Part shown: positions 1 through 8,079 of the stretch, one piece after another
How the letters are laid out: each line of letters starts with the position of its first letter
How positions within the stretch are numbered: position 1 is the first letter of the stretch
NCBI GenBank assembly: GCA_902509725.1
Contig: CABWYI010000009.1
Location: forward strand, 1 to 25,691
DNA length: 25,691 bases
Reading direction: 5' to 3'
From: an uncultured Pelagibacteraceae bacterium
GTDB lineage: Bacteria > Pseudomonadota > Alphaproteobacteria > Pelagibacterales > Pelagibacteraceae
Program-made: the position numbers and the translations under genes
Notes under the pieces: generated by a model
Database searches by the model: none
What the model saw: only the letters and a program-made list of their open reading frames with translations
Told to the model about the DNA's origin: nothing

Positions 1-594
1 TCAAAAAAAATAAATATCATAGCTATTAGCAAAACTTTTAAAATGATCGATATAAAACCTTTAATTGATCATGGCCATATTCATTTTGGTGAGAATAAAG
101 TTCAGGAGGCTGTGGAAAAATGGAGTGAAATTAAAAGTAATCCTACTAATCTAAAACTTCACATGGTGGGTAAACTTCAAACAAACAAGGTCAAATTCAT
201 TTTACCTTTATTTGATTACATTCATTCTTTAGACAATTTAAAATTAGCTGAAAAAATTTCAATTGAACAAGAGAGAAAAAAATTTCGCCCAAAAATATTT
301 ATACAAGTAAATATTGGGAAAGAATCTCAAAAAAGTGGTATTGAAATTGAAAACTTGGAAATCTTTTTTAAAACTTGTGTATATAAATTAAATCTAAATA
401 TAATTGGATTAATGTGTATACCTCCTAACAACGAACACACAGATTTATATTTCAAAGAGATGAATGAACTAAATAAAAAATTAGGGCTTAAAGATTTGAG
501 TATGGGTATGTCAAGTGATTTCGAAATAGCAATTAAAAATAAAGCAACATTTATAAGAATTGGTTCTAAAATTTTTGGAGATAGATCTAAGTAA
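1..594 (+). CDS. yggS: YggS/PLPBP family pyridoxal-phosphate homeostasis protein, 5'-truncated by window edge
   Basis: A cytosolic, single-domain PLP-binding protein of the alanine racemase-like fold. The family buffers pyridoxal phosphate and affects amino-acid and keto-acid balance, with no firmly assigned enzymatic reaction. The reading frame is open from base 1, so the gene starts upstream of the window. Reading from base 1 gives INIIAISKTF, in which the lysine encoded at 31-33 is the expected PLP Schiff-base lysine. An ATG at 43 lies downstream of that lysine and is not the real start. Further family signatures are HFGENKVQEA, the segment around HMVGKLQTNK, and a C-terminal LSMGMSSDFE followed by FIRIGSKIFG. 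About 197 residues are visible, roughly 30 short of the usual 220-230. The stop overlaps the 3' end of the convergent transpeptidase gene by 8 bases. Confidence 0.93.
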   Translation, partial: SKKINIIAISKTFKMIDIKPLIDHGHIHFGENKVQEAVEKWSEIKSNPTNLKLHMVGKLQTNKVKFILPLFDYIHSLDNLKLAEKISIEQERKKFRPKIFIQVNIGKESQKSGIEIENLEIFFKTCVYKLNLNIIGLMCIPPNNEHTDLYFKEMNELNKKLGLKDLSMGMSSDFEIAIKNKATFIRIGSKIFGDRSK

Positions 595-1081
595 TTTTTA
601 CTTTTGTTTTTTTATCTATCAATTTCAAAAAAATTAAAAAATCAATATATCTTAGAGCAATACATCCAGCTGTAGGTTTTAAATTATTTGATAAGTGAAA
701 AAAAATTGCACTTCCTTTGCCTAACTTTGGTTTATTGAAATTGTATTTAATTGGGATTATTAGGTTGTACTTATAATCTTTTCGATACATTTTTTCATGT
801 TTGTCATTTTTATTTACTTTAATTAATCTATTATATTTTGATGGTCTCTTTAAATCATGACACCACCCCATATTTTTTTTAATTGGTATACATTTTAGTT
901 TTGTAATTGGTTTTTTAATTAGGTCTTTTCGATAATATAATTTATCTATGCTAAAAATTCCTTTTGGTGTTTTCTTGTCTCCCTCAAATTTAGAGGAAGA
1001 AGTACCGTTTTTACCAATTGTACACTTAAAATTAAAGTCATCCACTTGAAGAGTGTCTTTATTTTTAAGTGTAATTATCAT
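587..1081 (-). CDS. L,D-transpeptidase (YkuD) family protein
   Basis: A stand-alone YkuD catalytic domain of 164 residues. The family forms or edits peptidoglycan 3-3 crosslinks, or attaches molecules to peptidoglycan, through a cysteine nucleophile. The active-site block is near residues 124-142: GSAIFFHL containing His129, then PTAGCIAL with Cys140 as the nucleophile. This matches the COG3786-like subgroup, in which PTAGC(V/I)AL replaces the HGC(I/V)R of classical enzymes. An upstream DKKTPKGIFSI block (residues 35-45) and a GWC motif (72-74) also fit this subgroup. No signal peptide is visible in the first 20 residues, although the substrate is periplasmic, so the export route is unclear. 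Its start is only 11 bases from the divergent winged-helix gene, so its promoter must lie inside that gene. Fold and catalytic site are seen; the exact substrate is not. Confidence 0.85.
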   Translation of the reverse strand: MIITLKNKDTLQVDDFNFKCTIGKNGTSSSKFEGDKKTPKGIFSIDKLYYRKDLIKKPITKLKCIPIKKNMGWCHDLKRPSKYNRLIKVNKNDKHEKMYRKDYKYNLIIPIKYNFNKPKLGKGSAIFFHLSNNLKPTAGCIALRYIDFLIFLKLIDKKTKVKIT

Positions 1082-1092
1082 ATTTTAAATCT

Positions 1093-1656
1093 ATGTCTGA
1101 TAAAAAAGTATTAATATTTGAACACAATACTTTATTTTCAATTTTAAGTGAAATTAAAGAGCATCTAAATTTTAAAATAATTGAACTAAATAATGAAAAT
1201 TCTGGTGTCATTTTAAAAGAAATCGTCTCAGATTATTTAATAATTTCAAATGACGAAAAAAAAAATTTTAAAAATCAAATATCTTTTAATGATCTCCCAA
1301 TTGGAATCAATAAAATGGTGCAAGCAATTAACATAAAGTTTTTAAAAGATAAATTTAATTTACAGTCAGATGTAAATATAGGCGCTTATAAAATTAATCT
1401 CAATTCAAGGGAAATAAGTAAAAATAAAGTAAAATTAAGTTTAACCGAGAGAGAGACTAATTTAATAATATATCTTTACAAGTCACAAAACCCAGTGAAA
1501 ATTGAAACATTGCAAAAGGAAGTTTGGGAGTATGGTTCAAAATTAGATACTCATACAGTAGAAACGCATATTTACCGATTGAGAAAAAAAATTAGCGAGA
1601 AATTTAATGATCAAAATTTTATTAAAAGTCAAAAAAAAGGGTATGAAATAATTTGA
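1093..1656 (+). CDS. OmpR/PhoB-type winged-helix regulator with degenerate receiver domain
   Basis: A DNA-binding regulator of 187 residues. The C-terminal part (about 93-187) is a clear OmpR/PhoB winged helix: KLSLTERETNLIIYLY, then a recognition-helix region LDTHTVETHIYRLRKKI (151-167), and a closing GYEI wing. The N-terminal 80 or so residues resemble a shrunken CheY-like receiver (KVLIFEHN at the first strand), but the acidic pair is gone, the strand that should carry the phospho-accepting Asp reads DYLIISND, and the conserved lysine region is missing. It is therefore unlikely to be controlled by histidine-kinase phosphorylation. It is divergent from the L,D-transpeptidase and runs into the arfA-like gene with a TTGA overlap, so it may control one or both. 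Target and signal cannot be read from the sequence. Confidence 0.82.
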   Translation: MSDKKVLIFEHNTLFSILSEIKEHLNFKIIELNNENSGVILKEIVSDYLIISNDEKKNFKNQISFNDLPIGINKMVQAINIKFLKDKFNLQSDVNIGAYKINLNSREISKNKVKLSLTERETNLIIYLYKSQNPVKIETLQKEVWEYGSKLDTHTVETHIYRLRKKISEKFNDQNFIKSQKKGYEII

Positions 1657-1766
1657 AAAAGAAGAATATATTTGCAAAAAATTTATTTACAAAAAAATAC
1701 AAACCTCGTGTAGTTAAGCCTAAAAAGGGGAAGGGAAGCTATAATAGAAAAAAAACTAAAGTCTAG
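1653..1766 (+). CDS. arfA: ArfA-like alternative ribosome-rescue factor, 37 aa
   Basis: A 37-residue, strongly basic protein starting with TTG at 1653, which overlaps the TGA stop of the upstream regulator (TTGA). AAGGG at 1637-1641 is a possible ribosome-binding site 11 bases before the start. Residues 16-33 (YKPRVVKPKKGKGSYNRK) match, from memory, 13 of 18 positions of the core of Escherichia coli ArfA, including the KKGKGSYxRK block that lies in the empty mRNA channel of stalled ribosomes. ArfA recruits release factor RF2 to ribosomes stalled without a stop codon. The hydrophobic residues before the core (IFAKNLF) sit where ArfA contacts RF2. The protein ends soon after the core, like the active truncated form of E. 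coli ArfA. Its 3' end overlaps the convergent kinase gene by 11 bases. The homology is strong for its length; function is inferred. Confidence 0.78.
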   Translation: MKKKNIFAKNLFTKKYKPRVVKPKKGKGSYNRKKTKV

Positions 1767-2685
1767 CACCAATCTGTTGAATAATTTTTGAAGCCATCTC
1801 AGTTCCTTTTTTAAGACAATCCACTTCAGAATACTTGTTTAAAAAACCATGAAGATAACCAGAGGCAAACAGATCTCCAGCTCCAGTTAAATCTATTATT
1901 TTAAGATTTTTTTGGGTTTCAATTTCAAAAATTTTGTCTCCACAAATAGAAATGGCACCCTTTTTTCCTCTAGTGATAACTAATAATTTTTTAATTTTTT
2001 TGGCAAATTCAATTACATCATTGAAATTTTTTGTATTAATTAAACTCATTATTTCTTCTTCATTAGCAAAAGTTATATCTAATTTATTTTTAACTAAATC
2101 TAAAAAATGAGACTTGTGTCTATCAACACAGAATTTATCTGACAATGACATCGCTGTCTTATTGGCATTTGAAATCGCTTTATCAAAAGCTTTTTTGGGA
2201 TCACCTTTGTCCCAAAGATAACCCTCTAAAAATATTATTTCGCTATTTTTTATATTATCAGTATTAATATCGTTTTCATTAATTTTTCCAGCAATCCCTA
2301 AAAATGTACACATTGTTCTTTCAGAGTCAGGTGTAATTAAAATTAAACAAGTGCCCGTCGAAATTGCTTCTCTTTTTTTAGTGTAAAAAAAATTTACATT
2401 TTCTTTATTAAGACCAGTTTCATATTGCTCTCCAAGTTTATCATCAGAAATTTTTCCAATAAAACCAACAACATTACCTAATTGCGACAAACCTACGATA
2501 GAATTAGCTACTGACCCACCAGAAATAGTTTTTTCAATTTTCAAATTAAAAATTAATTTTTGAAATTCATTTTCATCAAAAATTAATTTCATATTTCCTT
2601 TTGATAAATTATTTTGGGTAATAAAATCTTCATCAACTTTACAAATCACATCAACTATAGCGTTTCCAATACCTAAAATTTTCAT
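1756..2685 (-). CDS. PfkB-family carbohydrate kinase, adenosine kinase-like
   Basis: A ribokinase/PfkB-superfamily sugar or nucleoside kinase of 309 residues, the usual length. The N-terminal strand and glycine motif are MKILGIGNAIVD, and GGSVANS at 56-62 is the substrate-side PfkB signature. The C-terminal signature DLTGAGDLFASGYL has Asp271 of GAGD as the expected catalytic base. Overall pattern (GNAIVDV, a short lid, TCLILITPDSERTM) resembles the adenosine kinase-like proteins of alphaproteobacteria, which would phosphorylate adenosine to AMP in purine salvage. Substrate specificity is not certain from motifs alone. It is the last gene of the minus-strand run from grpE, starting one base after the nth stop, and its 3' end overlaps the arfA-like gene. 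Confidence 0.86.
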   Translation of the reverse strand: MKILGIGNAIVDVICKVDEDFITQNNLSKGNMKLIFDENEFQKLIFNLKIEKTISGGSVANSIVGLSQLGNVVGFIGKISDDKLGEQYETGLNKENVNFFYTKKREAISTGTCLILITPDSERTMCTFLGIAGKINENDINTDNIKNSEIIFLEGYLWDKGDPKKAFDKAISNANKTAMSLSDKFCVDRHKSHFLDLVKNKLDITFANEEEIMSLINTKNFNDVIEFAKKIKKLLVITRGKKGAISICGDKIFEIETQKNLKIIDLTGAGDLFASGYLHGFLNKYSEVDCLKKGTEMASKIIQQIGARL

Positions 2686-2686
2686 A

Positions 2687-3340
2687 TCAAGCTTTTTTAG
2701 TTTTTACAGGTCTTTTTCTTTTAGGATAACAAGTGCTACATATTTTACAAGTTAATCCATAACAGTCTCTTGCTTTACAATATTCTCTTCCATAATAAAT
2801 AATTTGAAGATGAAGTTTGTTCCAATATCTTTTTGGAAAAAGTTTTTTTAAATCAATCTCAGTTTGAATTACATTTTTACCATTAGTTATTCCCCATCTT
2901 TGTGCAAGTCTATGTATATGTGTATCAATTGCGAAAGCAGGGTGGCCAAATCCCTGAGACATCACAACACTAGCTGTTTTATGACCTACGCCAGGTAGTT
3001 TTTCTAACTCTTCAAAGGTCTTTGGAACTTTACCACCATGTTCTTTGAGAAGTATTCTTGAGAGATTATAAATACTTTTTGCTTTAATTCTAAATATTCC
3101 AATTTTTTTAATTAATTTTTCAATTTTTTTTCTGCCTAATTTAACAAAATGTTCTGGCTTATGATATTTTGGATAAATATTTTTAGTAACATTGTTTACA
3201 TTTACATCAGTACATTGAGCTGAAAGTAATACAGAAATTAGTAGTGTGAAAACATTTCTACTTTTTAAAGGAACTTTTATTGTAGGATAAATCTGATTTA
3301 AAATTTTTAGTATAGTTTGAGCTTTTTGTTTATCATTCAT
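2687..3340 (-). CDS. nth: endonuclease III (DNA glycosylase/AP lyase)
   Basis: A base-excision repair enzyme of 217 residues that removes oxidised pyrimidines and cleaves at the abasic site. The helix-hairpin-helix is LPGVGHKTA at 115-123 with catalytic Lys121, and the catalytic Asp139 lies in FAIDTHIHRL; these correspond to Lys120 and Asp138 of the E. coli enzyme. SAQCTD at 40-45 is the expected N-terminal signature. The C-terminal cysteines fall at 188, 193, 198, 201 and 204, which does not follow the canonical C-X6-C-X2-C-X5-C iron-sulfur loop. The ATG overlaps the dapB TAA by one base (TAATG), suggesting translational coupling. The glycosylase assignment is firm; the cluster ligation is uncertain. 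Confidence 0.94.
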   Translation of the reverse strand: MNDKQKAQTILKILNQIYPTIKVPLKSRNVFTLLISVLLSAQCTDVNVNNVTKNIYPKYHKPEHFVKLGRKKIEKLIKKIGIFRIKAKSIYNLSRILLKEHGGKVPKTFEELEKLPGVGHKTASVVMSQGFGHPAFAIDTHIHRLAQRWGITNGKNVIQTEIDLKKLFPKRYWNKLHLQIIYYGREYCKARDCYGLTCKICSTCYPKRKRPVKTKKA

Positions 3341-4116
3341 TATCTAAAATTCATGAGATCTCTCATTGAATATAGGCCGGGTTTTTTTGACATTAACCAT
3401 TTAGCAGCAGATAATGCACCTTCAGAATATAAAGCTCTATCAAAAGCTTCATGATTCAATGTGATTATTTCTTTTCCACTAGAAAATTTAACCTCATGTT
3501 CTCCAATAATCTCACCTTTTCTTATTGAATTAAAATTTATTTTTTTTCCATATGGGAAAAATTTTTTATTTAGAAATTTTTTACCTATTAATTTATAATA
3601 GTTTTTATTTTTACCTATTGCAATACCTTTTCCCAACATCAGGGCTGTTCCTGATGGGAAATCTTTTTTATGCTTATGGTGAATCTCGTAAATTTTACTC
3701 AAAAAATTTTTTCCTAAAGAGCTTGAAGCTATTTCAGTTAAATACATCAATAGGTTTATTCCTAAACTCATATTTCCAGCTTTAAGTATTGGAATTTTTT
3801 TTGAATATTTTCTAATTATATCTTCTTCTTTTTTTGTAAAACCTGTAGTTCCAATTACTACTTTTTTTTTCAATTTTGAGGCAATTTTTAAAATTTGAAA
3901 TGTGCATTTAGGGGTCGTAAAGTCTATTATTAAATTTGTTTTCTTAAATACTTGTTCAGTATTTAAACTTACTTTTAATCCATTTATTTTTTTATTTATT
4001 TTTTGATTTTCGGTAATTGCAGTTAATTTAAAATTTTTATCTTTTTTAACAGATTTAATAATTTGTTGCCCCATTCGGCCCAAGCACCCTGTTACAGCTA
4101 GATTTATTTTTTTCAT
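3340..4116 (-). CDS. dapB: 4-hydroxy-tetrahydrodipicolinate reductase
   Basis: A cytosolic NAD(P)H-dependent enzyme of the diaminopimelate-lysine pathway, supplying both lysine and the peptidoglycan crosslinking amino acid. The 258 residues are normal length. The Rossmann glycine motif is GCLGRMG at 10-16. The catalytic block HHKHKKDFPSGTA at 146-158 gives His146 and Lys150, matching His159 and Lys163 of E. coli DapB. IGTTGFT at 88-94 lines the nucleotide site. Its ATG overlaps the TGA of the preceding 56-residue membrane protein gene (ATGA), and its stop overlaps the nth start. It therefore sits inside the grpE/dnaK-led transcription unit. A dnaJ-dapB neighbourhood is also known in other alphaproteobacteria. 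Confidence 0.96.
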   Translation of the reverse strand: MKKINLAVTGCLGRMGQQIIKSVKKDKNFKLTAITENQKINKKINGLKVSLNTEQVFKKTNLIIDFTTPKCTFQILKIASKLKKKVVIGTTGFTKKEEDIIRKYSKKIPILKAGNMSLGINLLMYLTEIASSSLGKNFLSKIYEIHHKHKKDFPSGTALMLGKGIAIGKNKNYYKLIGKKFLNKKFFPYGKKINFNSIRKGEIIGEHEVKFSSGKEIITLNHEAFDRALYSEGALSAAKWLMSKKPGLYSMRDLMNFR

Positions 4117-4283
4117 TTAATGATTAGATTTGAAACTATCATAACAGATGCAACAATTATACACCAAATGAATAAATTTTTTAAAAATTGATGTAATTTT
4201 GAATTTAACTTCAAGAAGCCTGGAAGAACTAAGATTAAAACAGCTATTAAAAAGATTGCTGGTATTATTTTTTCTAAACCCAT
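4113..4283 (-). CDS. small two-helix membrane protein between dnaJ and dapB, 56 aa
   Basis: An ATG at 4283 lies three bases after the dnaJ stop and opens a 56-codon frame ending in TGA at 4113, overlapping the dapB ATG by four bases (ATGA). The product begins MGLEKIIPAIFLIAVLILVL and has two hydrophobic stretches, about residues 6-24 and 37-55, joined by a short polar, mostly basic linker (LKLNSKLHQFLKN). This predicts a two-pass inner-membrane protein with both ends on the same side. The coupling on both sides, with no wasted bases, is strong evidence that it is translated. I do not recognise a family. A longer 60-codon frame over the same bases is less convincing, because it starts inside dnaJ and lacks this structure. 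Function unknown. Confidence 0.72.
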   Translation of the reverse strand: MGLEKIIPAIFLIAVLILVLPGFLKLNSKLHQFLKNLFIWCIIVASVMIVSNLIIK

Positions 4284-4286
4284 TTA

Positions 4287-5420
4287 TTAATTTTTCCAAA
4301 AATCTTTAGCTTTTTGAAAAAATTTTTTAATGCTTGGATTAGATTTTTCATTTTCAATTTTTCTAAATCTTTCCAATAGATCTTTTTGCTCTTTATTTAG
4401 ATAAACAGGTACTTCTGTCTTAATTTGTACATATAGATCTCCATAATCTCCTCTTCTTATAAAAGGCATTCCTTTTCCTTTTAGTCTAAACTGTTTTCCA
4501 TCCTGGGTTCCATCAGGTATTTTGATTTTTGCTTTTTTTCCATCTATTGTGGGTATTTCAATTGTTGTCCCAAGCGCAGCGTCAGCTATTGAAATTGGAA
4601 ATTCAAAAAATAAATTTACGTCTGATCTTTTAAAAAGATTGTGAGATTTGACGTTTATGAACAAATACAAATCACCTGTAGTACCACCTCTTTTACCTGC
4701 CTCGCCTTTACCCGCCAACCTAATTCTAGTGCCATCATCAACACCTTTGGGTATTGTAACTGATATTTTCTTTGAAGTTTGACTGTTTCCTTGTCCGTTA
4801 CAATCTGAACAAGGATTGGTTATTTCTTCTCCACTACCTGCACATTGTGGACATGTTTGCTGAACAGTAAAAAAACCTTGATTAGAACGAACTCTCCCAT
4901 TACCCCCACAATAAGTGCATCTATCTGGGCTAGAGCCAGGTTTTGATCCATTACCTTTACATGTGTTACATTTTTCGGATGTCGAGAATTGTATATTTTG
5001 TTTTTTACCTGAATAAGCTTCTTCTAATGTAATGGATAAATCGTATCTTAAATCAGATCCTCTATTGTTGGAATTTCCTTGCCTCGATCTTTGTCTTCCA
5101 CCAAAATCTCCAAAGAAGTCTTCAAAAATATCTGAAAAGTCAGATCCACTAAAACCGCCAAATCCTCCAAAGCCACCCTGTCCTCCACCTCCATTTTCAA
5201 AGGCAGCATGGCCAAAATTGTCATAATTTTCTTTTTTAGATTTATCAGACAATACCCCGTATGCTTCACTCGCCTCCTTGAATTTATCTTCGGAAACTTT
5301 ATCACCAGGATTTTTATCTGGGTGATATTTAACTGCGAGTTTTCTATAAGCAGATTTTAATTCTTGTGGACTTGCATTTTTTTTTACACCTAAGACGTCG
5401 TAATAATCTCTTTTAGCCAT
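4287..5420 (-). CDS. dnaJ: chaperone protein DnaJ
   Basis: The Hsp40 co-chaperone that delivers unfolded clients to DnaK and stimulates its ATPase. At 377 residues it is full length. The J domain occupies about 1-70 with the HPD motif at 33-35. A glycine/phenylalanine-rich linker follows at about 76-110. The zinc-binding domain carries four CxxCxGxG repeats, with cysteine pairs 151/154, 168/171, 190/193 and 204/207. Two C-terminal substrate-binding beta domains complete the protein ([13 protein letters not shown] onward, and a late [13 protein letters not shown]). It lies 28 bases downstream of dnaK in the same direction and three bases before the small membrane protein gene. Confidence 0.98.
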   Translation of the reverse strand: MAKRDYYDVLGVKKNASPQELKSAYRKLAVKYHPDKNPGDKVSEDKFKEASEAYGVLSDKSKKENYDNFGHAAFENGGGGQGGFGGFGGFSGSDFSDIFEDFFGDFGGRQRSRQGNSNNRGSDLRYDLSITLEEAYSGKKQNIQFSTSEKCNTCKGNGSKPGSSPDRCTYCGGNGRVRSNQGFFTVQQTCPQCAGSGEEITNPCSDCNGQGNSQTSKKISVTIPKGVDDGTRIRLAGKGEAGKRGGTTGDLYLFINVKSHNLFKRSDVNLFFEFPISIADAALGTTIEIPTIDGKKAKIKIPDGTQDGKQFRLKGKGMPFIRRGDYGDLYVQIKTEVPVYLNKEQKDLLERFRKIENEKSNPSIKKFFQKAKDFWKN

Positions 5421-5448
5421 GATTCTATTTTGGACAAATAGATGTCAG

Positions 5449-7374
5449 TTAAGCGCTTTTTTCTTTATTTTCGTCTTTTACTTCTTCAAAGTCTGCATCA
5501 ACAACATTATCGTCTTTTTTTTCCTTTTCATCTTTACCTTCATCTTTATTAGACTCTGGTTTTGTACTTTGTTGTGATTTATAAATAGCTTCACCAAGTT
5601 TCATCGAAGCTTGAACTAATGTCTCAGTTTTTTTCTTAATATTTTCAGTATCTTCACTTTTTAGTGACTCTTTTAGAGCAGTAGAAGCATCTTCGATTGC
5701 TTTTTTGTCTGCGTCAGAAACTTTTGAGCCATGCTCCTTTAGATTCTTATCAGTAGAATGAATTAAAGTGTCTGCTTGGTTTCTTACATCTACCGACTCT
5801 CTTTTTTTCTTATCTGCATCTTTGTTTGCTTCAGCATCTTTTACCATTTTCTCAATTTCTTCATCGCTTAAACCACCTGATGCTTGAATTTGAATTTTTT
5901 GTTCTTTACCAGTTCCTTTATCTTTTGCAGAAACATTTACAATACCATTTGCATCTATATCAAAGGTTACCTCAATTTGAGGAACTCCTCTCGGTGCTGG
6001 GGCAATGCCAACCAACTCAAAGTTTCCTAATAACTTATTGTCAGTTGCCATCTCTCTCTCGCCTTGTAAAACTCTTATTGAAACTGCAGGCTGATTATCT
6101 TCAGCTGTAGAAAATACTTGGCTCTTTTTTGTAGGTATTGTTGTATTTTTATCAATCAGTTTTGTTGAAACTCCACCTAATGTTTCAATACCTAAAGATA
6201 ACGGAGTTACGTCTAATAAAAGAACATCTTTAACATCACCTTGCAATACACCTGCCTGTATAGCAGCACCCATAGCTACAACTTCGTCTGGATTTACACT
6301 TTTATTTGGCTCTTTGCCAAAAAAATTTTTTACTTCATTGAGTACTTTTGGCATTCTTGTCATTCCGCCAACCATTACAACTTCATCTATTTCACTGGCA
6401 GAAACACCAGCATCTTTTAATGCAGTTTTACACGGTGGTATTGTCCTTGCGATTAACTCTTCTACCAAAGCCTCTAATTTAGCTCTAGTCATTTTTAGGT
6501 TTATGTGTTTTGGACCAGTTTTATCGGCAGTTATAAATGGTAAATTAATATCTGTTTGTTCGGCTGCAGATAATTCAATTTTAGCTTTTTCCGCTGCTTC
6601 TTTTAATCTTTGTAAAGCCAACTTATCTGATTTTAGATCAATCCCACTATCTTTTTTAAATTCGGAAATTAAATATTCTACTACCGAATTATCAAAATCT
6701 TCACCACCTAAAAATGTATCACCATTAGTGGATTTAACTTCAAATACTCCATCACCTAGTTCAAGTATTGAAACATCAAAGGTTCCGCCTCCTAAATCAT
6801 AGACGGCAATTTTTTTATTTTGTTTTTTATCTAAACCATAAGCTAAAGAAGCTGCAGTAGGTTCATTAATAATTCTTAATACTTCTAATCCTGCAATTTT
6901 TCCTGCATCTTTTGTAGCTTGTCTTTGTGCATCATTAAAATATGCTGGAACAGTTATTACTGCTTTTGTTACCGCTTGTCCTAAATATTTTTCTGCTGTT
7001 TCTTTCATTTTTTGGAGAATAAAAGCTGAAATCTGTGAAGGTGAATATTTTTCTCCCTTGGCTTCAATCCATGCATCTCCTTTTTCTGAATTAACGATTT
7101 TAAAAGGAGCTGCTTGAATATCTTTTTTTACAGTTTGATCATCAAAGTTTCTTCCAATTAATCTTTTTACAGCAAATATAGTATTTTCCGGATTTGTTAC
7201 CGCCTGTCTTTTAGCTGGTTGTCCGATTAACTTTTCATTTTCTTCAGTAAATGCTACAACCGATGGAGTTGTTCTAGCTCCCTCAGCATTTTCAAGGACT
7301 TTAGCTTGACTGCCCTCCATGATAGCCACACAAGAGTTGGTTGTTCCTAAATCTATTCCGATTATTTTGCTCAT
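5449..7374 (-). CDS. dnaK: molecular chaperone DnaK (Hsp70)
   Basis: The major cytosolic Hsp70 ATPase, 641 residues, which folds nascent and stress-damaged proteins with DnaJ and GrpE. Phosphate-binding loop 1 is [12 protein letters not shown] near residues 6-17, and phosphate 2 is DLGGGTFD at 193-200. [14 protein letters not shown] at 167-180 and the hydrophobic linker [19 protein letters not shown] are intact. The C-terminal lid ends in an acidic and lysine-rich tail with EEVKD, as in other bacterial DnaK proteins. A sigma-32-like promoter candidate lies just upstream in the grpE-dnaK gap. No sign of truncation. Confidence 0.99.
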   Translation of the reverse strand: MSKIIGIDLGTTNSCVAIMEGSQAKVLENAEGARTTPSVVAFTEENEKLIGQPAKRQAVTNPENTIFAVKRLIGRNFDDQTVKKDIQAAPFKIVNSEKGDAWIEAKGEKYSPSQISAFILQKMKETAEKYLGQAVTKAVITVPAYFNDAQRQATKDAGKIAGLEVLRIINEPTAASLAYGLDKKQNKKIAVYDLGGGTFDVSILELGDGVFEVKSTNGDTFLGGEDFDNSVVEYLISEFKKDSGIDLKSDKLALQRLKEAAEKAKIELSAAEQTDINLPFITADKTGPKHINLKMTRAKLEALVEELIARTIPPCKTALKDAGVSASEIDEVVMVGGMTRMPKVLNEVKNFFGKEPNKSVNPDEVVAMGAAIQAGVLQGDVKDVLLLDVTPLSLGIETLGGVSTKLIDKNTTIPTKKSQVFSTAEDNQPAVSIRVLQGEREMATDNKLLGNFELVGIAPAPRGVPQIEVTFDIDANGIVNVSAKDKGTGKEQKIQIQASGGLSDEEIEKMVKDAEANKDADKKKRESVDVRNQADTLIHSTDKNLKEHGSKVSDADKKAIEDASTALKESLKSEDTENIKKKTETLVQASMKLGEAIYKSQQSTKPESNKDEGKDEKEKKDDNVVDADFEEVKDENKEKSA

Positions 7375-7395
7375 TTTGTTTACTTGTTATCTCTC

Positions 7396-7423
7396 ATATA
7401 GTGTTTAAATCTCATTCTACAAG
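7396..7423 (-). promoter_or_regulatory. candidate sigma-32-like heat-shock promoter of dnaK
   Basis: On the minus strand the grpE-dnaK gap reads CTTGTA (7418-7423), a 14-base spacer, then CACTATAT (7396-7403). The RpoH consensus in enterobacteria is CTTGAA, 13-15 bases, CCCCATNT; this site matches 5 of 6 and 5 of 7 defined positions. The predicted transcript would start near 7389-7391 and have a leader of about 15 bases before the dnaK ATG. Read by eye; an AT-rich background makes chance matches possible. Confidence 0.4.
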
Positions 7424-7432
7424 TTGCTAAAA

Positions 7433-8071
7433 TCATTTTTTAGGATCTGGAATATTGTTAATTTCCCCATCTTTATTGTCTTTTTTTTCAGATTTCTTTG
7501 ACACCCCGACCAACGAAGGCCTTAACAATCTATCTTTAATCGTAAAACCCTTTTGAATTTCTTGTATTATAGTTCCTGCTTCTTTCGTATTGTCCTCAAT
7601 TTCCATCATTGCTTGATGTAGATTTGGGTTTAGTTTTATGTTTAGGCTGTCAATTGGTTTAATATTATTTTTTGCAAAAATAGAGACTAGATCTTTATAA
7701 ATTATATCAAGATGTTCGAGTGTTTTTTTTAAAGCCTCGGTATTTTTAATTTTTTCGTCATTTTTCAAAATTTGTTTTGACCGCTCTAGGTTATCTAAGA
7801 GATTTAAAGCTTCTTTTGCAAGACTGAATCCACCATATTCAAAAGCATCTTCTTTTTCTTTCTCAAATCTTCTTCTTTGATTTTCCATTTCAGCAAATGT
7901 TCTTGCGAGTTTATCTTCTAGTTCTAAAATTATTTCTTCTGGTTTTTTTTGTTCAGACTCTTGTACATTATTTTCCTCAGACTTTGACTGAATATTATTA
8001 TCCGATAAACTTTCGTTAGTTTTAGTCTCGGAATTATTCTCTTCAGAAATTTTGTTTTCTTCTTTTTCCAT
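7433..8071 (-). CDS. grpE: nucleotide exchange factor GrpE
   Basis: The DnaK co-chaperone that releases ADP and resets the chaperone cycle; it works as a dimer through a long N-terminal coiled coil. The 212-residue product has a highly charged, low-complexity first 45 residues, then a coiled coil beginning near LEDKLARTFAEMENQRRRFE. The GrpE signature beta domain is at the C-terminus (LNPNLHQAMMEIED, then GFTIKDRLLRPSLVGVSK). It is the first gene of the chaperone cluster, 58 bases before dnaK. No hrcA gene or CIRCE element is found next to it. The start has no visible Shine-Dalgarno sequence. Confidence 0.96.
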   Translation of the reverse strand: MEKEENKISEENNSETKTNESLSDNNIQSKSEENNVQESEQKKPEEIILELEDKLARTFAEMENQRRRFEKEKEDAFEYGGFSLAKEALNLLDNLERSKQILKNDEKIKNTEALKKTLEHLDIIYKDLVSIFAKNNIKPIDSLNIKLNPNLHQAMMEIEDNTKEAGTIIQEIQKGFTIKDRLLRPSLVGVSKKSEKKDNKDGEINNIPDPKK

Positions 8072-8079
8072 ACTATCTT

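Noticed and set aside
4117..4299. A 60-codon minus-strand frame between dnaJ and dapB
   Set aside because: It starts inside dnaJ and encodes no recognisable or membrane pattern. The neighbouring frame 4113-4283 fits the gap exactly and encodes two clean hydrophobic helices.
5032..5305. Proline-rich and other frames over the dnaJ Gly/Phe region
   Set aside because: They are reflections of the glycine-rich repeats of dnaJ read in other frames.
5826..6802. Long plus-strand open frames opposite dnaK (about 94 and 162 codons)
   Set aside because: dnaK is complete on the minus strand; these products have no domain pattern and reflect codon bias of the antisense strand.
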